Assembly (NCBI RefSeq): GCF_000512895.1
Contig: NZ_CP007033.1
Location: forward strand, 2,653,001-2,717,000
From: Dehalobacter restrictus DSM 9455
GTDB lineage: Bacteria > Bacillota > Desulfitobacteriia > Desulfitobacteriales > Syntrophobotulaceae
Direction: 5' to 3'
Length of the DNA stretch: 64,000 nt
Part shown: positions 27,769 through 37,053 of the stretch, piece after piece
How the letters are laid out: every line of letters starts with the position of its first letter
Numbering within the stretch: position 1 is the stretch's first letter
Position numbers and translations under genes: made by a program
The notes under the pieces: generated by a model
Databases searched by the model: none
What the model saw: the letters and a program-made list of their open reading frames with translations, nothing else
What the model was told of the DNA's origin: nothing

Positions 27769-28465
27769 CAATCTCCAGCTTGTATCCTACTCCCCAGACG
27801 GTACTGATCCGGCAGTTAGAATAAACACCCTCCAGTTTTTCTCTCAGTTTGTTGATATGAACATCAACAGTCCGGGTATCTCCTTCATATGAGTATCCCC
27901 ATACTTTTTCCAGCAGCTGATCTCTGGTAAAAACCATATTTCTGTTCTTGAGAAGGAAATACAGCAGCTGGATCTCTTTCGGCTTCAGTTCTATTTTTTC
28001 GCCTTCCAGTCTGGCCTCATAACGGTTCATATCCACCTGGATATTTCCGATATTCAGAACATTGGTTTCAGCTTGTTGATCTGCTCTATCCTTCGTTTCA
28101 TATCCTTGAACGTTTTTTAGTCTGGCTTTGACCCTGGCCACTAGTTCCCTCGGTTCAAAAGGCTTCACAATATAATCATCGACACCAAGTTCAAACCCCT
28201 GAATCTTATCTTCCATCAAATCACAGGCAGTCAGCATAATGATCGGAACAGAGCTGATCTGCCTGATCATTTTACAGACTTCCCACCCGTTAATGACCGG
28301 CAGCATGATATCGAGAATCACTAAATCTGTTTTTTCTGTTCGCAGGACATCGAGCGCACTGCTTCCATCATGAACCATATAAAGCTGGTATCCCTCATTC
28401 AAAAGATAAAGTTCCAACAGCTGGCAGATATTGTGATCATCATCAACGACAAGTATGCTTGTCAT
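27761..28465 (-). CDS. OmpR/PhoB-family response regulator
   Basis: The 234-residue product has a receiver domain (D52 in LVILDIMLPV, conserved K in VKPFEP) and a C-terminal winged helix (KEIQLLYFLLKNRNMVFTRD then GDTRTVDVHINKLREKLE). It begins with ATG 28465 and overlaps the kinase gene downstream. Typical DNA-binding output; the regulon is not visible. Confidence 0.94.
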   Translation of the reverse strand: MTSILVVDDDHNICQLLELYLLNEGYQLYMVHDGSSALDVLRTEKTDLVILDIMLPVINGWEVCKMIRQISSVPIIMLTACDLMEDKIQGFELGVDDYIVKPFEPRELVARVKARLKNVQGYETKDRADQQAETNVLNIGNIQVDMNRYEARLEGEKIELKPKEIQLLYFLLKNRNMVFTRDQLLEKVWGYSYEGDTRTVDVHINKLREKLEGVYSNCRISTVWGVGYKLEIDG

Positions 28466-28579
28466 CCATCGTTCACCCCCACACTTCCGGAAAGGAAAAA
28501 TAAGTTGCCAATAGACCAGACAACTATACCTGATGCTATTATATCAGTTTTTTTCCAATTCTGTCATGGTTTTTCAAAT

Positions 28580-28607
28580 GAAAAGAGGATGCCGAATAAC
28601 ATCCTCT
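28580..28607 (-). terminator. Terminator after the rubredoxin gene
   Basis: AGAGGATG (28584-28591) and CATCCTCT (28600-28607) form an 8-bp stem, followed on the minus strand by TTTTC. It separates the rubredoxin gene from the downstream regulator gene. Confidence 0.65.
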
Positions 28608-28656
28608 CTGGTCAATCTTTATTTAAAATCAAAGTGAAAAAATAATCGCAATTCTT

Positions 28657-28821
28657 CTATTCAACAGCAACTTCGAATTCGTCTTTCCCGGCCCCACACA
28701 AAGGACAAACCCAACTATCGGGCAGATCTTCAAAAGCTGTACCGGGAGCAATCCCACCATCCGGATCTCCTTCAGCCGGATCATAAACATAACCACATAC
28801 TGTACATTCGTACTTTTGCAT
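28657..28821 (-). CDS. Rubredoxin
   Basis: Small one-iron electron carrier, 54 residues. It begins [20 protein letters not shown] and has the second cysteine pair in [14 protein letters not shown], so all four iron ligands (CxxC, twice) are present. Length and spacing are those of classical clostridial rubredoxins. GGAGG lies 8 nt before ATG 28821. Monocistronic with its own terminator. In anaerobes such rubredoxins feed oxygen- and superoxide-detoxifying enzymes. Confidence 0.97.
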   Translation of the reverse strand: MQKYECTVCGYVYDPAEGDPDGGIAPGTAFEDLPDSWVCPLCGAGKDEFEVAVE

Positions 28822-28949
28822 TCAAAGCGCCTCCTTTGTCAATTTTTTTCATTATAACCGCAGGTTTTCTTGAAAACAAGAGGCTTTCAGCTAAAATATT
28901 CACTGAATTTTCGCGGTTATTCCTGCACTCTCTTAGCTGCGCGGCGGTC

Positions 28950-29056
28950 CATAAATCCTGAACGATTTACGGATACTCTTTATCCAGCTTGTAAAACAGC
29001 AGCACTACAATCAGGAAATAGATGTATACCAGGCATACTAATACTCCAGGATATCC
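28950..29056 (-). pseudogene. Remnant of an MFS sugar permease C-terminus (MelB/GPH-like)
   Basis: Just after the FadR-type gene the minus strand, in another frame, reads GVLVCLVYIYFLIVVLLFYK then LDKEYP, a stop codon (28967-28969) and IVQDL. A terminal hydrophobic helix followed by FYKLDKEYPxIVxDL is the usual end of glycoside-pentoside-hexuronide permeases, with the stop replacing a residue such as Lys or Gln. No start codon or N-terminus is present. FadR-type regulators are often next to such permeases, so this looks like the trace of a deleted transporter gene. The match is from memory. Confidence 0.4.
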
Positions 29057-29769
29057 CTAATTCTTTCAAATCTTTTCAGTTCCTGTTGGGCTTTGGAAAG
29101 ATGGGCATTCATCAGCCGGTTAGCTGATTCGTTATCCTTATTCTCCACAGCCTGAAAGATCTCCAGATGTTCCTGATAAAGCATCTGTCTGTTTTCAAAA
29201 TAATAGGTCCGCACCCACTGCTGATACGTCGATCGTAAAACCTGACCGGATATATCCAGAGCGGTATTGATCATTCGTTCCAGAAGCGGGTTTTTGCACA
29301 TCCCGGCTAAAGCGAGATGAAAAGAGACATCATCCTTCTGGACATTTTTGCCTTCCGGCAGATCCTGTTTCATCTTTTCAAACAATATGTGCATGGCGGC
29401 AATATCGCTGTTATCCCTGTTTCGGGCAACAAGATCAACGGCTTGGGTCTCCAGAGCAATACAGATATCAATAATTTTTTCGAAATCATTTTCCAGCAAA
29501 AAAATAAAACTTAGAGGTTCAATCACTGCATTGGATGGAGAACGTTTGACAAAAATTCCTTCTCCCTGCCGGATATCGAGAATCCCTGTCAGGCTCAGCG
29601 CTGATAATGCCTCCCTGACCGAAGTTCTGCTTACTTCAAACTTTTCGGCAAGAATACTTTCTGTCGGTAGCTTATCACCCGGATTCAGCTGACCCTGAAT
29701 CATAAAGTTTTTGATCTGCTCAAGAATAATCTCTGTAGTTCTCCTGCTCTTGATCGGCTTGATATCCAT
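29038..29769 (-). CDS. GntR-family regulator, FadR/FCD subfamily
   Basis: The 243-residue product has an N-terminal winged helix (GDKLPTESILAEKFEVSRTS then VREALSALSLTGILDIRQGE) and a C-terminal FCD helical bundle whose ligand or metal residues appear in DDVSFHLALAGMCKNP and EHLEIFQAVE. Such proteins sense small carboxylates or sugar acids. ATG 29769 is preferred over ATG 29775 because GAGGG is 9 nt from the former but only 3 nt from the latter. An inverted repeat upstream may be its operator. A permease remnant follows. Confidence 0.92.
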   Translation of the reverse strand: MDIKPIKSRRTTEIILEQIKNFMIQGQLNPGDKLPTESILAEKFEVSRTSVREALSALSLTGILDIRQGEGIFVKRSPSNAVIEPLSFIFLLENDFEKIIDICIALETQAVDLVARNRDNSDIAAMHILFEKMKQDLPEGKNVQKDDVSFHLALAGMCKNPLLERMINTALDISGQVLRSTYQQWVRTYYFENRQMLYQEHLEIFQAVENKDNESANRLMNAHLSKAQQELKRFERIRDILEY

Positions 29770-29804
29770 GCCCATACTCCCTCACAGGTATCCGACAAAA
29801 TATA

Positions 29805-29825
29805 GTTATACGATTGTATTATAAC
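29805..29825. promoter_or_regulatory. Candidate operator of the FadR-type regulator
   Basis: Nested inverted repeats lie 36 nt upstream of the regulator gene: outer arms GTTATA/TATAAC (29805-29810, 29820-29825) and inner arms ATAC/GTAT around GATT. Position suggests autoregulation. Confidence 0.5.
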
Positions 29826-29850
29826 ATATGACTTCAAAATATGGGAAAGC

Positions 29851-29880
29851 GGATAATATTCGGTATCTTAAGCCAGACTA
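29851..29880 (+). promoter_or_regulatory. Possible sigma-G promoter of sleB-ypeB
   Basis: GGATA (29851-29855) and CAGACTA (29874-29880), 18 nt apart, each differ by one base from the forespore sigma-G consensus as I recall it. sleB-ypeB is a forespore operon in Bacillus, which supports the reading. Confidence 0.4.
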
Positions 29881-29908
29881 TGGAAAAAAAGAATCATGAG
29901 GTGGTTGT

Positions 29909-30604
29909 ATGTCATTATCTCCCCATCCAACGTATAAAAGAATTCTTGTTGTAGTGATGACCCTCATGCTGTGTGCATCCTCCTTGAGCAATGCTGCCTT
30001 GGGAGACCGCAATCTTTCACGCGGATCCCGCGGGCCGGAGGTAGCGGAACTCCAAAAAAGGCTGTCTATGCTGGGATATGTGATCGGTTCAATTGACGGA
30101 ATCTATGGACGTCAAACCGAGGCCAGGGTCCGTTTGTTTCAAAAAGAACACGGACTAGGCGCAGATGGTATAGCCGGAACCAGAACCATACGTGAGCTCA
30201 AACGCTTGACAGGGGAAAGTGTGACAGTCGGCGGCACAGCGATTGGATATAAGAATTCGGATATTAATCTTTTAGCCCGTCTGGTCAGTGCCGAAGCTAA
30301 AGGAGAGCCCTATCGCGGACAAATTGCCGTTGCCTCTGTTGTGTTAAACCGTATCCAAAGTTCCTCATTTCCAAATACGATTCCAGATGTTATTTACCAA
30401 CCCGGTGCTTTTTCTCCAGTAGCAGATGGGTCCATTTGGAATGAGCCTGTTCCTTCGGCCTATAACGCAGTATATGAAGCGTTACACGGAACAGACCCTG
30501 CCTACGGAGCATTATTCTTTTTTAACCCTGCCAAGACAAGCAACAATTATATCTGGTCACGACCTCAAATTATTCAAATTGGCAAACACATCTTTTGTCG
30601 TTAG
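29909..30604 (+). CDS. sleB: Spore cortex-lytic enzyme SleB
   Basis: Lytic transglycosylase that degrades the spore cortex at germination. The 231-residue product has a signal peptide (about 1-30), a peptidoglycan-binding domain (GSRGPEVAELQKRLSMLGYV, ending in AGTRTIRELKRL), and the hydrolase domain with the catalytic Glu in LVSAEAKGEPYRGQIAVASV, plus GALFFFNPAKTSN. GAGGTGG precedes ATG 29909. ypeB follows 11 nt downstream, the conserved partner arrangement. A direct sign of spore formation. Confidence 0.95.
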   Translation: MSLSPHPTYKRILVVVMTLMLCASSLSNAALGDRNLSRGSRGPEVAELQKRLSMLGYVIGSIDGIYGRQTEARVRLFQKEHGLGADGIAGTRTIRELKRLTGESVTVGGTAIGYKNSDINLLARLVSAEAKGEPYRGQIAVASVVLNRIQSSSFPNTIPDVIYQPGAFSPVADGSIWNEPVPSAYNAVYEALHGTDPAYGALFFFNPAKTSNNYIWSRPQIIQIGKHIFCR

Positions 30605-30615
30605 GAGGAAAAACT

Positions 30616-31983
30616 ATGAAGAAAAGATTTTGGCCGTGGGCTTTAGCTGCGGGGCTCGCGCTCTCTCTGATCTGGGGGGTGAATCAATTCCAAAGAGCTG
30701 AAAGTTTGGACCTCGCTGCCGAAAACCAATATCAAAGATCTTTTGCCGACCTGGTGACTCACCTTGACGGTTTGGAAACCACTCTGGCCAAAAGCAGGGC
30801 TGCAGGGACCCCGACCCAGCAGGTATTGTATTTAAGCCAATCCTGGCAGCAGAGTGGAACGGCCGTGAAGGATCTCTCTCTGCTGCCGTCAGATGAATAC
30901 GGGTTAAATTATGTCGATCAGTTTCTGAATCAAATCGGCGAATATGCCCATCTGATGACGCAGCAGATTGCCAAAGGTGAGCAGATGAATGCTTCTCAGG
31001 AAAAAACGCTGACCAATATGCAGGAAAGGCTTATTTCTGTTAACCGGACCGTTCAAGAACTCAACGTCAGTCTTAGTACAGAAAATATTTCCTGGCTCAG
31101 TAAAAATAAGCGGAGTGCTTCAACTAATTTTTCCAATGCTGCTCCTGCCTCAGCCATTGGAGAAGAAGGTGCTGCTACAGTCCCTGACTCAGTCAGCTCT
31201 GGTCTTGAGCAGCTTGATTCCAGCCTGCAGAAATACCCCCCATATTCTTATGAGGGTCAGGCGGATACGCATTTTGTGTCGGAACCGCTTGGTCTGCCTG
31301 AAAAGACCGTAACAGAGACGGAAGCAAAAGCTGCAGCCACTGATTTTTTGCAGACCCTTGGCTATACGAACGTTGATCCGCAGTCTTCCGGCATCTCCAA
31401 CGGTACTTTCAGCGTTTATGTTTTCAAATTTAGCAGCACTACGGTCGACGTGGCTAAAAAAGGCGGTGTGATCACGTACTTCCGGGATGAAAGAGCGCTT
31501 GGTCTGCAGCGATTTGATGCAGACAATACAGCATCTCGGGCCTTGAAAACTTTACAAAATCTTGGATGGAAGAATCTTGTTCAGACTTCAGTCAATGATT
31601 TTGGCGGAACGATACAGCTGGACGCAGTCGTTGAAGAACAAGGCATTCGAATCTATCCTGATAAAATCCGGCTGATTGTTGCCAAAGACAACGGCAGAAT
31701 AATAGGTTATGATGCAACATCGTACTGGCTGTTTCACCATAAACGCACGCTTCTGCCTGAAATCACGATGGATCAGGCCAAATCTCGTCTTCGTTCTGAC
31801 GTCTCCATCCAGGAGTACAGGCTGGTCGTCATATCCCTTCCCGGCTGGCCCGAAGCTTTCTGTTATGAATTCCGAGTAAAAAAAGGCGGGGAGGAATTCA
31901 TGATCTATATCAATGCGGTCAGTGGGTACGAGGAAAAAATCCAGCGGGTTATCCAAACTCCACGGGGAGAATATCTGGAGTAA
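30616..31983 (+). CDS. ypeB: Germination protein YpeB
   Basis: Needed for SleB localisation or stability in the spore. The 455-residue product has an N-terminal anchor (FWPWALAAGLALSLIWG), a helical region (about 30-180), and C-terminal PepSY-like repeats (TEAKAAATDFLQTLGYTNVD and MDQAKSRLRSDV). AGGAGGA lies 8 nt before ATG 30616. Translation with sleB is probably linked. Length and order match Bacillus and clostridial YpeB. Confidence 0.94.
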   Translation: MKKRFWPWALAAGLALSLIWGVNQFQRAESLDLAAENQYQRSFADLVTHLDGLETTLAKSRAAGTPTQQVLYLSQSWQQSGTAVKDLSLLPSDEYGLNYVDQFLNQIGEYAHLMTQQIAKGEQMNASQEKTLTNMQERLISVNRTVQELNVSLSTENISWLSKNKRSASTNFSNAAPASAIGEEGAATVPDSVSSGLEQLDSSLQKYPPYSYEGQADTHFVSEPLGLPEKTVTETEAKAAATDFLQTLGYTNVDPQSSGISNGTFSVYVFKFSSTTVDVAKKGGVITYFRDERALGLQRFDADNTASRALKTLQNLGWKNLVQTSVNDFGGTIQLDAVVEEQGIRIYPDKIRLIVAKDNGRIIGYDATSYWLFHHKRTLLPEITMDQAKSRLRSDVSIQEYRLVVISLPGWPEAFCYEFRVKKGGEEFMIYINAVSGYEEKIQRVIQTPRGEYLE

Positions 31984-32143
31984 GGTAAATCACTGGAAAT
32001 ACACCGCCAAAAAGGTTATAATTCTTGTATAAAAAAATGCGCAAACCGGCAGCCCAAAGCAAAGAATCCGCCGGTATGGTCACAGAAATCCTGACAAAAA
32101 TGAAAGATGCGCTACAGGATATCGATTCAGAGGTGTGTGGGAC

Positions 32144-32836
32144 ATGTATGAAAAATGGCTAAAGCCGTTGAGCAGCTGTGCGCTGTTTGACAAGATTGAA
32201 CCCAGCGAAATTCTTGGTATTCTTCATTGTATGAATATAAAAATTCATGATTATAAAAAGAATGAATGCCTGACCTTAGCTGGGGAAACGCTCTCCAAAA
32301 TTGGTGTAGTTTTGAGCGGGAATGTTTCCTCCACCAAAGAAACGGTTTCCGGGAACAGGGTTTTAATCAGTATTCTTGGCCCCGGAGAAATGTTCGGAGA
32401 AATGGCCGCCTATTCCGGTACAAAGTCCTGGCCGGTCACAGTCATCGCCCAATCAAGCTGTACGGTGATGTTTTTTCCACAGGACAAAATTGTCGGCTGC
32501 TGTGAGAAAGTATGCATCAGCCATAAGAAATTGATCATGAATATGCTGAAGGTCTTATCGAACAGGGCATTAATGCTCAATAAAAAGGTAGAGTACCTTT
32601 CAATCAAGAGTCTCCGGGGCAAGGTCAGCACCTATTTACTCGATGAGTACAAGAAGACCGGCAATCATACCTTTCAATTAAACCTCAACCGGAATGATTT
32701 GGCCGATTTCATTAACGTCTCCCGCCCTTCCCTTTCCCGTGAACTCTGCAAAATGAGAGACGAAGGAATGATCGATTTCCACAGTACAGCGATTAAAATA
32801 AAAGATTATGAGGTTTTAAAAAAATTTAGCGAATGA
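32144..32836 (+). CDS. Crp/Fnr-family transcriptional regulator
   Basis: The 230-residue product has a cyclic-nucleotide-binding-like beta-barrel (about 20-130, with ILGPGEMFGEMAAYSGTKSW) and a C-terminal winged helix with NRNDLADFINVSRPSLSREL. It lacks an N-terminal FNR-type four-cysteine cluster, so it is not a classical FNR. GAGGT lies 10 nt before ATG 32144; the GTG at 32135 is less likely. The effector is unknown. A small gene follows 37 nt downstream. Confidence 0.9.
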   Translation: MYEKWLKPLSSCALFDKIEPSEILGILHCMNIKIHDYKKNECLTLAGETLSKIGVVLSGNVSSTKETVSGNRVLISILGPGEMFGEMAAYSGTKSWPVTVIAQSSCTVMFFPQDKIVGCCEKVCISHKKLIMNMLKVLSNRALMLNKKVEYLSIKSLRGKVSTYLLDEYKKTGNHTFQLNLNRNDLADFINVSRPSLSRELCKMRDEGMIDFHSTAIKIKDYEVLKKFSE

Positions 32837-32873
32837 AGTTGTTGATTTAAACGATACCTGAAGGAGTGTTGTG

Positions 32874-33140
32874 ATGACGAAGGACACCTTTGCAAGAACA
32901 TTTGGCTTCGAGGATTATGGCCATATGCTTGCAAGTACAACAACTGTCTTTAAGGACAACGATGCTGATACTTGCTGGAATATCACCAAACTCTCGCAGG
33001 ATAGATTTCTTACCTGGGATGATGCTGAAATCGGGGACGACCGGGTTGAAGTATTCTTGACAGAAAATGAAGCCCAGGCTTATCTGAAACAGCTAAGAGA
33101 CAATCAAAATATACTCAAGACCGTCATTACGGACAGATGA
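32874..33140 (+). CDS. Unrecognised 88-residue cytoplasmic protein
   Basis: I do not recognise this protein. It is acidic, without signal or membrane segments: it begins MTKDTFARTFGFEDYGHMLA, contains CWNITKLSQDRFLTWDDAEI, and ends in a helical NEAQAYLKQLRDNQNILKTV segment. GGAGTG lies 7 nt before ATG 32874. It follows the Crp/Fnr gene and ends before a strong terminator, so the two probably share a transcript. Confidence 0.7.
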   Translation: MTKDTFARTFGFEDYGHMLASTTTVFKDNDADTCWNITKLSQDRFLTWDDAEIGDDRVEVFLTENEAQAYLKQLRDNQNILKTVITDR

Positions 33141-33172
33141 TGTCCCGGTCCAGAGGCAACTTAGTTGTTAGC

Positions 33173-33203
33173 GAGACTTTAACTTTGGTTAAAGTCTCTT
33201 TTT
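33173..33203 (+). terminator. Rho-independent terminator
   Basis: A perfect 11-bp stem (GAGACTTTAAC with GTTAAAGTCTC, TTTG loop) followed by TTTTT. It ends the Crp/Fnr and 88-residue-protein transcript. Confidence 0.94.
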
Positions 33204-33410
33204 AGATTGCTTTGATTACTGCCGGAGTTTTGCTGGTTGGACAATGGAAAAAACAAAAAACCTGCTCGACAAAGTAATAGCTTAAATTTTGCTTGTGCGC
33301 TGAGGAACATCGTAAAAAGCAACTTCATTGTTAAACTGATTCTCTTATTGACACTTTCCTCAATAAACTATACGATTAAAATGGTTGGAAACGTAGGAGG
33401 ATCAGAAGAT

Positions 33411-34568
33411 ATGAAATTTAAACAAATCTGTTCTGCCACCTTGATTACAGGACTATGTCTGATGCTTGTATCCGGCTGCAATGCTCCAAAAACAGCAAAA
33501 ATAAAAATCGGCGGCAATTTTGAATTAACCGGAGAAATTGCCGAGTTTGGAATCATGGGTGAAAACGGGGCGAAGCTGGCAATCAAAGAAGCGAATGAAA
33601 ATGGAGGCGTACTTAAACGTCAAATTGAATACATCAGTGCCGACAATCAGTCCAATGCTGCCGAATCAACCGCAGCGACCACCAAACTGGTTACACAGGA
33701 TAAAGTCATCGCGATCATCGGTTCGATGACGAATGCGAATACGCTTGCAGCAATCCCTGTTGCGTCCGCCAACAATGTACTGCTGATTACGCCGACCAGC
33801 ACAGACGAAAGCATTACCGTCGGCGATGAAGGGCTGAACAAATGGGTGTTCCGGAGCTGCTTTATCAACACTTTCCAAGGGGAAATCGCTGCATCCTATG
33901 TGCTGAACACACTGAATGTGTCCAAAGCCGCGCTGATTATTGATCAGAACGGCACCTATGCCAAGAGTCTGGCAGTAGGTTTTCAGGATACTTTTGAAAA
34001 AGCAGGCAAACAAATTGTCGCTTCCGAAGAATACACTTTCGGCCAGGATACAGATTTCCGGGTCATGCTTGCAGAAATTAAAGCTCAAGACCCTGATGTG
34101 ATCTTTGTCCCCGGATGGGCCAATCAAGCCGGGGCCATCATAAAGCAGGCCCGTGAAATGGGACTTGACACGGTCTTCCTCGGCGGTGATGGCTGGGGAA
34201 CAGGGCCGATTAGCGATATTGCCGGCAAAACCGCGCTGAACAACGCTTATTATGTAGATCAGGTCGCTTTGGATGATCCAGTCCTGGCAGACTTTGCAGC
34301 TGCTTACAAAAAGGAATACGGTCAGGATGCTGATATGTTTGCCGCACTTGGTTACGACGCTGCGAACATGATCATCACAGCCATTGAGCAGGCGAACAGC
34401 ATGGATACGGAAAAGATCAGGGAAGCCCTCGAGAACCTGACAGATTTTCAAGGAATCACCGGTACAATCACCGTGAATCCTGCAACCCATAATCCTGAGA
34501 AAAGTGCTGCCATCTTGAAGTTTGTGGGAGGCCAAAAAGTATTTGCTGCTCGCGTGGATCTTCAATAA
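33411..34568 (+). CDS. Branched-chain amino acid-type ABC substrate-binding lipoprotein (orphan)
   Basis: The 385-residue product has a lipoprotein signal with lipobox LVSGC (cysteine at about 23) and a LivJ-type type-I periplasmic binding fold: IGGNFELTGEIAEFG, GVLKRQIEYISADNQSN, AIIGSMTNANTLAAIPVA, and VIFVPGWANQAGAIIKQARE. The frame is open upstream, but GGAGG lies 11 nt before ATG 33411 and this gives the signal peptide. No permease or ATPase genes are adjacent, so it works with a distant transporter or as a receptor. The ligand is not predictable here. Confidence 0.9.
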   Translation: MKFKQICSATLITGLCLMLVSGCNAPKTAKIKIGGNFELTGEIAEFGIMGENGAKLAIKEANENGGVLKRQIEYISADNQSNAAESTAATTKLVTQDKVIAIIGSMTNANTLAAIPVASANNVLLITPTSTDESITVGDEGLNKWVFRSCFINTFQGEIAASYVLNTLNVSKAALIIDQNGTYAKSLAVGFQDTFEKAGKQIVASEEYTFGQDTDFRVMLAEIKAQDPDVIFVPGWANQAGAIIKQAREMGLDTVFLGGDGWGTGPISDIAGKTALNNAYYVDQVALDDPVLADFAAAYKKEYGQDADMFAALGYDAANMIITAIEQANSMDTEKIREALENLTDFQGITGTITVNPATHNPEKSAAILKFVGGQKVFAARVDLQ

Positions 34569-34845
34569 AGGAAATTTGTGAACGTAATTATAGATAGAGT
34601 AATGAAAGAAGGCAGTTCTCTATTCTTTTATACTTCTATTTTTCTGTAATTCTGTTTCCTATTTCTTTCAACAGTTGTATTTAACTTCCCTGTTTTTCAG
34701 TTATGTGTTAAAATGTTTAGATAGATTTGATTAGATATTATAACGATTGCTTTTTCATTTATTATTTATAAAAATGAATAAATGATATGAAGCAGTTTTT
34801 GTCATAATAAAATAGTAAACACGATAAAAAAGGAGAACCATTTAC

Positions 34846-36261
34846 ATGTCAAATTTCTTTGAAATAGGCCTTAGTAGTGTACTGACCAAAGCTATTTCTG
34901 AAATGGGCTTTGAAGAGACCACACCGATTCAGGAGAGAACGATTCCGCTTGTGCTGGAAGGCAAGGATATTATCGGGCAGGCTCAGACCGGAACTGGCAA
35001 GACAGCCGCTTTCGGAATTCCGATGATTGAGCGTATGAATCCTGACAGAGAAAGTATCAAAGCCCTTGTGGTCACACCAACCCGGGAACTAGCTATCCAG
35101 GTAGCTGAAGAACTGAACCGTATTGGTCAGTTTAAAGATGTCCGGTCCCTGCCAATTTACGGCGGACAGGATATTGACCGGCAGATCCGGTCTCTGCGGA
35201 ACCGGCCGCAGATTATTGTGGGGACTCCCGGACGGCTGATGGACCATATGAGAAGAAGAACCATCCGTCTTCAACAGGTTGAAACGGTCGTGCTTGATGA
35301 AGCAGACGAAATGCTCAGTATGGGTTTCGTGGAAGATATTGAAAACATTCTGAAGGAAGTTCCCGAACAAAGGCAGACGCTGCTTTTCTCTGCAACGATG
35401 CCAAAATCGATTCTGGATCTGGCCCAGCGCTTTATGCAGAATCCGGAATATATCAGCATGAAAACCAAAGAGATCATAGTTCCTCAAATCGAACAGTGTT
35501 ACGTGGAAGTCCAGGAAAAACAAAAGTTTGATGTACTCTGCCGCCTGTTGGATATTCAGTCTCCCGATCTGGCCATTGTCTTTGGACGGACAAAGCGGCG
35601 GGTCGATGAGCTGTTTGAGGCTTTAAGCAAAAGAGGTTATTCCGCGGAGGGAATCCACGGCGACCTGACCCAGGCCAGGCGCGATATGGTAATGCGTCAT
35701 TTTAAAGAAGGTTTAACGGAGATTCTGGTTGCTACGGACGTTGCGGCCAGAGGTCTCGATATTAGCGGCGTGACGCACGTCTACAATTTTGACGTTCCCC
35801 AGGATCCAGAAAGTTATGTCCACAGAATCGGACGTACTGGCAGGGCCGGCAAAGGCGGACAGGCGATTACATTTGTTACTCCAAGAGAGATCGGCCATTT
35901 AAGACTGATTGAGCAGGTCGCCAAAAGAAGAATTACGCGCAAGCCTCTGCCGACCTTTAACGACGTACTTGTCGGTCAGCAGCGCCTGACCATGGATAAA
36001 ATTCTTAAAGCGGCCGAGGACGAAGATATTTTACGCTACAAGGAAATGGCGGAGGAACTGTTGGAGGACAACGATTCCATCACTTTGTTATCCGCTGCAC
36101 TGAAGCTGCTGACAAAGGAGCCAAGTACTGCTCCGATCGTGCTGACCGAGGAAGCGCCTTTGCGCAGTAGGCAGCCCCGCAGGTTTGACCAGCAGCAAGG
36201 ATTCCACCGAAACCGCGATAACAGCAAATATCCTTCAAGGTTTCCGAAACGGAAATTCTAA
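34846..36261 (+). CDS. cshA: DEAD-box ATP-dependent RNA helicase (CshA-like)
   Basis: RNA helicase acting in mRNA decay, ribosome assembly and cold adaptation. The 471-residue product has the family motifs in order: Q motif ([10 protein letters not shown]), motif I ([12 protein letters not shown]), PTRELA, TPGRL, DEAD ([12 protein letters not shown]), SAT, and [14 protein letters not shown] short basic tail ([13 protein letters not shown]) binds RNA in relatives. AAGGAGAA precedes ATG 34846. The 277-nt gap upstream is very AT-rich and could hold a regulated leader. A terminator follows. Confidence 0.94.
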   Translation: MSNFFEIGLSSVLTKAISEMGFEETTPIQERTIPLVLEGKDIIGQAQTGTGKTAAFGIPMIERMNPDRESIKALVVTPTRELAIQVAEELNRIGQFKDVRSLPIYGGQDIDRQIRSLRNRPQIIVGTPGRLMDHMRRRTIRLQQVETVVLDEADEMLSMGFVEDIENILKEVPEQRQTLLFSATMPKSILDLAQRFMQNPEYISMKTKEIIVPQIEQCYVEVQEKQKFDVLCRLLDIQSPDLAIVFGRTKRRVDELFEALSKRGYSAEGIHGDLTQARRDMVMRHFKEGLTEILVATDVAARGLDISGVTHVYNFDVPQDPESYVHRIGRTGRAGKGGQAITFVTPREIGHLRLIEQVAKRRITRKPLPTFNDVLVGQQRLTMDKILKAAEDEDILRYKEMAEELLEDNDSITLLSAALKLLTKEPSTAPIVLTEEAPLRSRQPRRFDQQQGFHRNRDNSKYPSRFPKRKF

Positions 36262-36314
36262 ACGAATAACCCATAAGATGGTTTACAATTCATAAACATT
36301 TTGGCAACATATAA

Positions 36315-36347
36315 AAAATCCTTTCCGTTTTTAGCGGGAAGGATTTT
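36315..36347. terminator. Bidirectional terminator between cshA and modC
   Basis: A 13-bp stem (36315-36327 with 36335-36347, one G-U pair) with A- and T-rich outer ends. It sits between two convergent genes and can serve both strands. Confidence 0.85.
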
Positions 36348-36376
36348 GCGATTTATTCAAGAACAGGTGACAGGGT

Positions 36377-37048
36377 TTAGCCTTTAATGTCTCCAAAGCT
36401 TTGTCTTCTATTGGAAATGCTTTGGCCCCTGTCTATGCGGATGATCTGATCCCCCAGCAGTTCTGCTTCAGCAAGATCATGGGTAACCAAAACAAAAGGA
36501 ATTTTCCACTGGCTTTGGATTTTCTTTAGCTCCTGCTGCAGCCCGCTTCTCGTTTCCTGGTCAAGAGCTGACAAAGGCTCATCAAGCAGCATGATCTCAG
36601 GTTCGGTCATTAATGCCCTGGCCAAAGCGACCCGTTGCTTTTCTCCTCCCGAAATATGCTGAGGATAACGGTTCTGGAGGTGAAGAATACCAAGCATCTC
36701 CATCATCTCCTCAGCAGCCCGCGGTTTGGCATGACGCTTTTCCTTGCTTACTCCGTACAAGATATTTCTTCTGACCGACATATGAGGAAACAAGGCATAC
36801 TCCTGGAATACGTATCCCACCCTTCTCTCTTTTGAAGGACAATTAATTTTATTCTCCGAGAAGTAGACGATACGATCGTTGATTTGAATGATCCCCTGGG
36901 AAGGAGCTTTCAGTCCGGCCAGGCATTTTAAGATCGTCGTTTTTCCCGAGCCTGAGGGTCCAACAAGGACCAGAATTTCATTTTCAGCTTCTAATTCGGC
37001 CTCAAGCTCAAAATGACGAAGCGTTAAATTAAATTTAGCCTTTAGCAT
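36377..37048 (-). CDS. modC: Molybdate ABC transporter ATP-binding protein
   Basis: ATPase of the molybdate importer. Walker A GPSGSGKTT, signature ISGGEKQRVALARALM, Walker B IMLLDEPLSALD and the H-loop THD are intact. At 223 residues it lacks the C-terminal molybdate-binding TOBE domain of long ModC proteins. ATG 37048 is 5 nt after the modB stop. Substrate assignment rests on modA and modB; tungstate is possible. Confidence 0.9.
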   Translation of the reverse strand: MLKAKFNLTLRHFELEAELEAENEILVLVGPSGSGKTTILKCLAGLKAPSQGIIQINDRIVYFSENKINCPSKERRVGYVFQEYALFPHMSVRRNILYGVSKEKRHAKPRAAEEMMEMLGILHLQNRYPQHISGGEKQRVALARALMTEPEIMLLDEPLSALDQETRSGLQQELKKIQSQWKIPFVLVTHDLAEAELLGDQIIRIDRGQSISNRRQSFGDIKG

Positions 37049-37053
37049 CTTAC

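Noticed and set aside
32037-32162. Small plus-strand ORF (MRKPAAQSKESAGMVTEIL) before the Crp/Fnr gene
   Set aside because: No ribosome site, and it overlaps the Crp/Fnr start in another frame; its start region overlaps a TATAAT-like promoter element.
33237-33410. N-terminal extension of the substrate-binding lipoprotein
   Set aside because: It would bury the lipoprotein signal 58 residues inside; ATG 33411 has a good ribosome site.
33666-34565. Minus-strand frame of 299 codons
   Set aside because: Antisense shadow of the substrate-binding lipoprotein gene, composed of codon complement patterns with many Cys, His and Arg and no recognisable domain.
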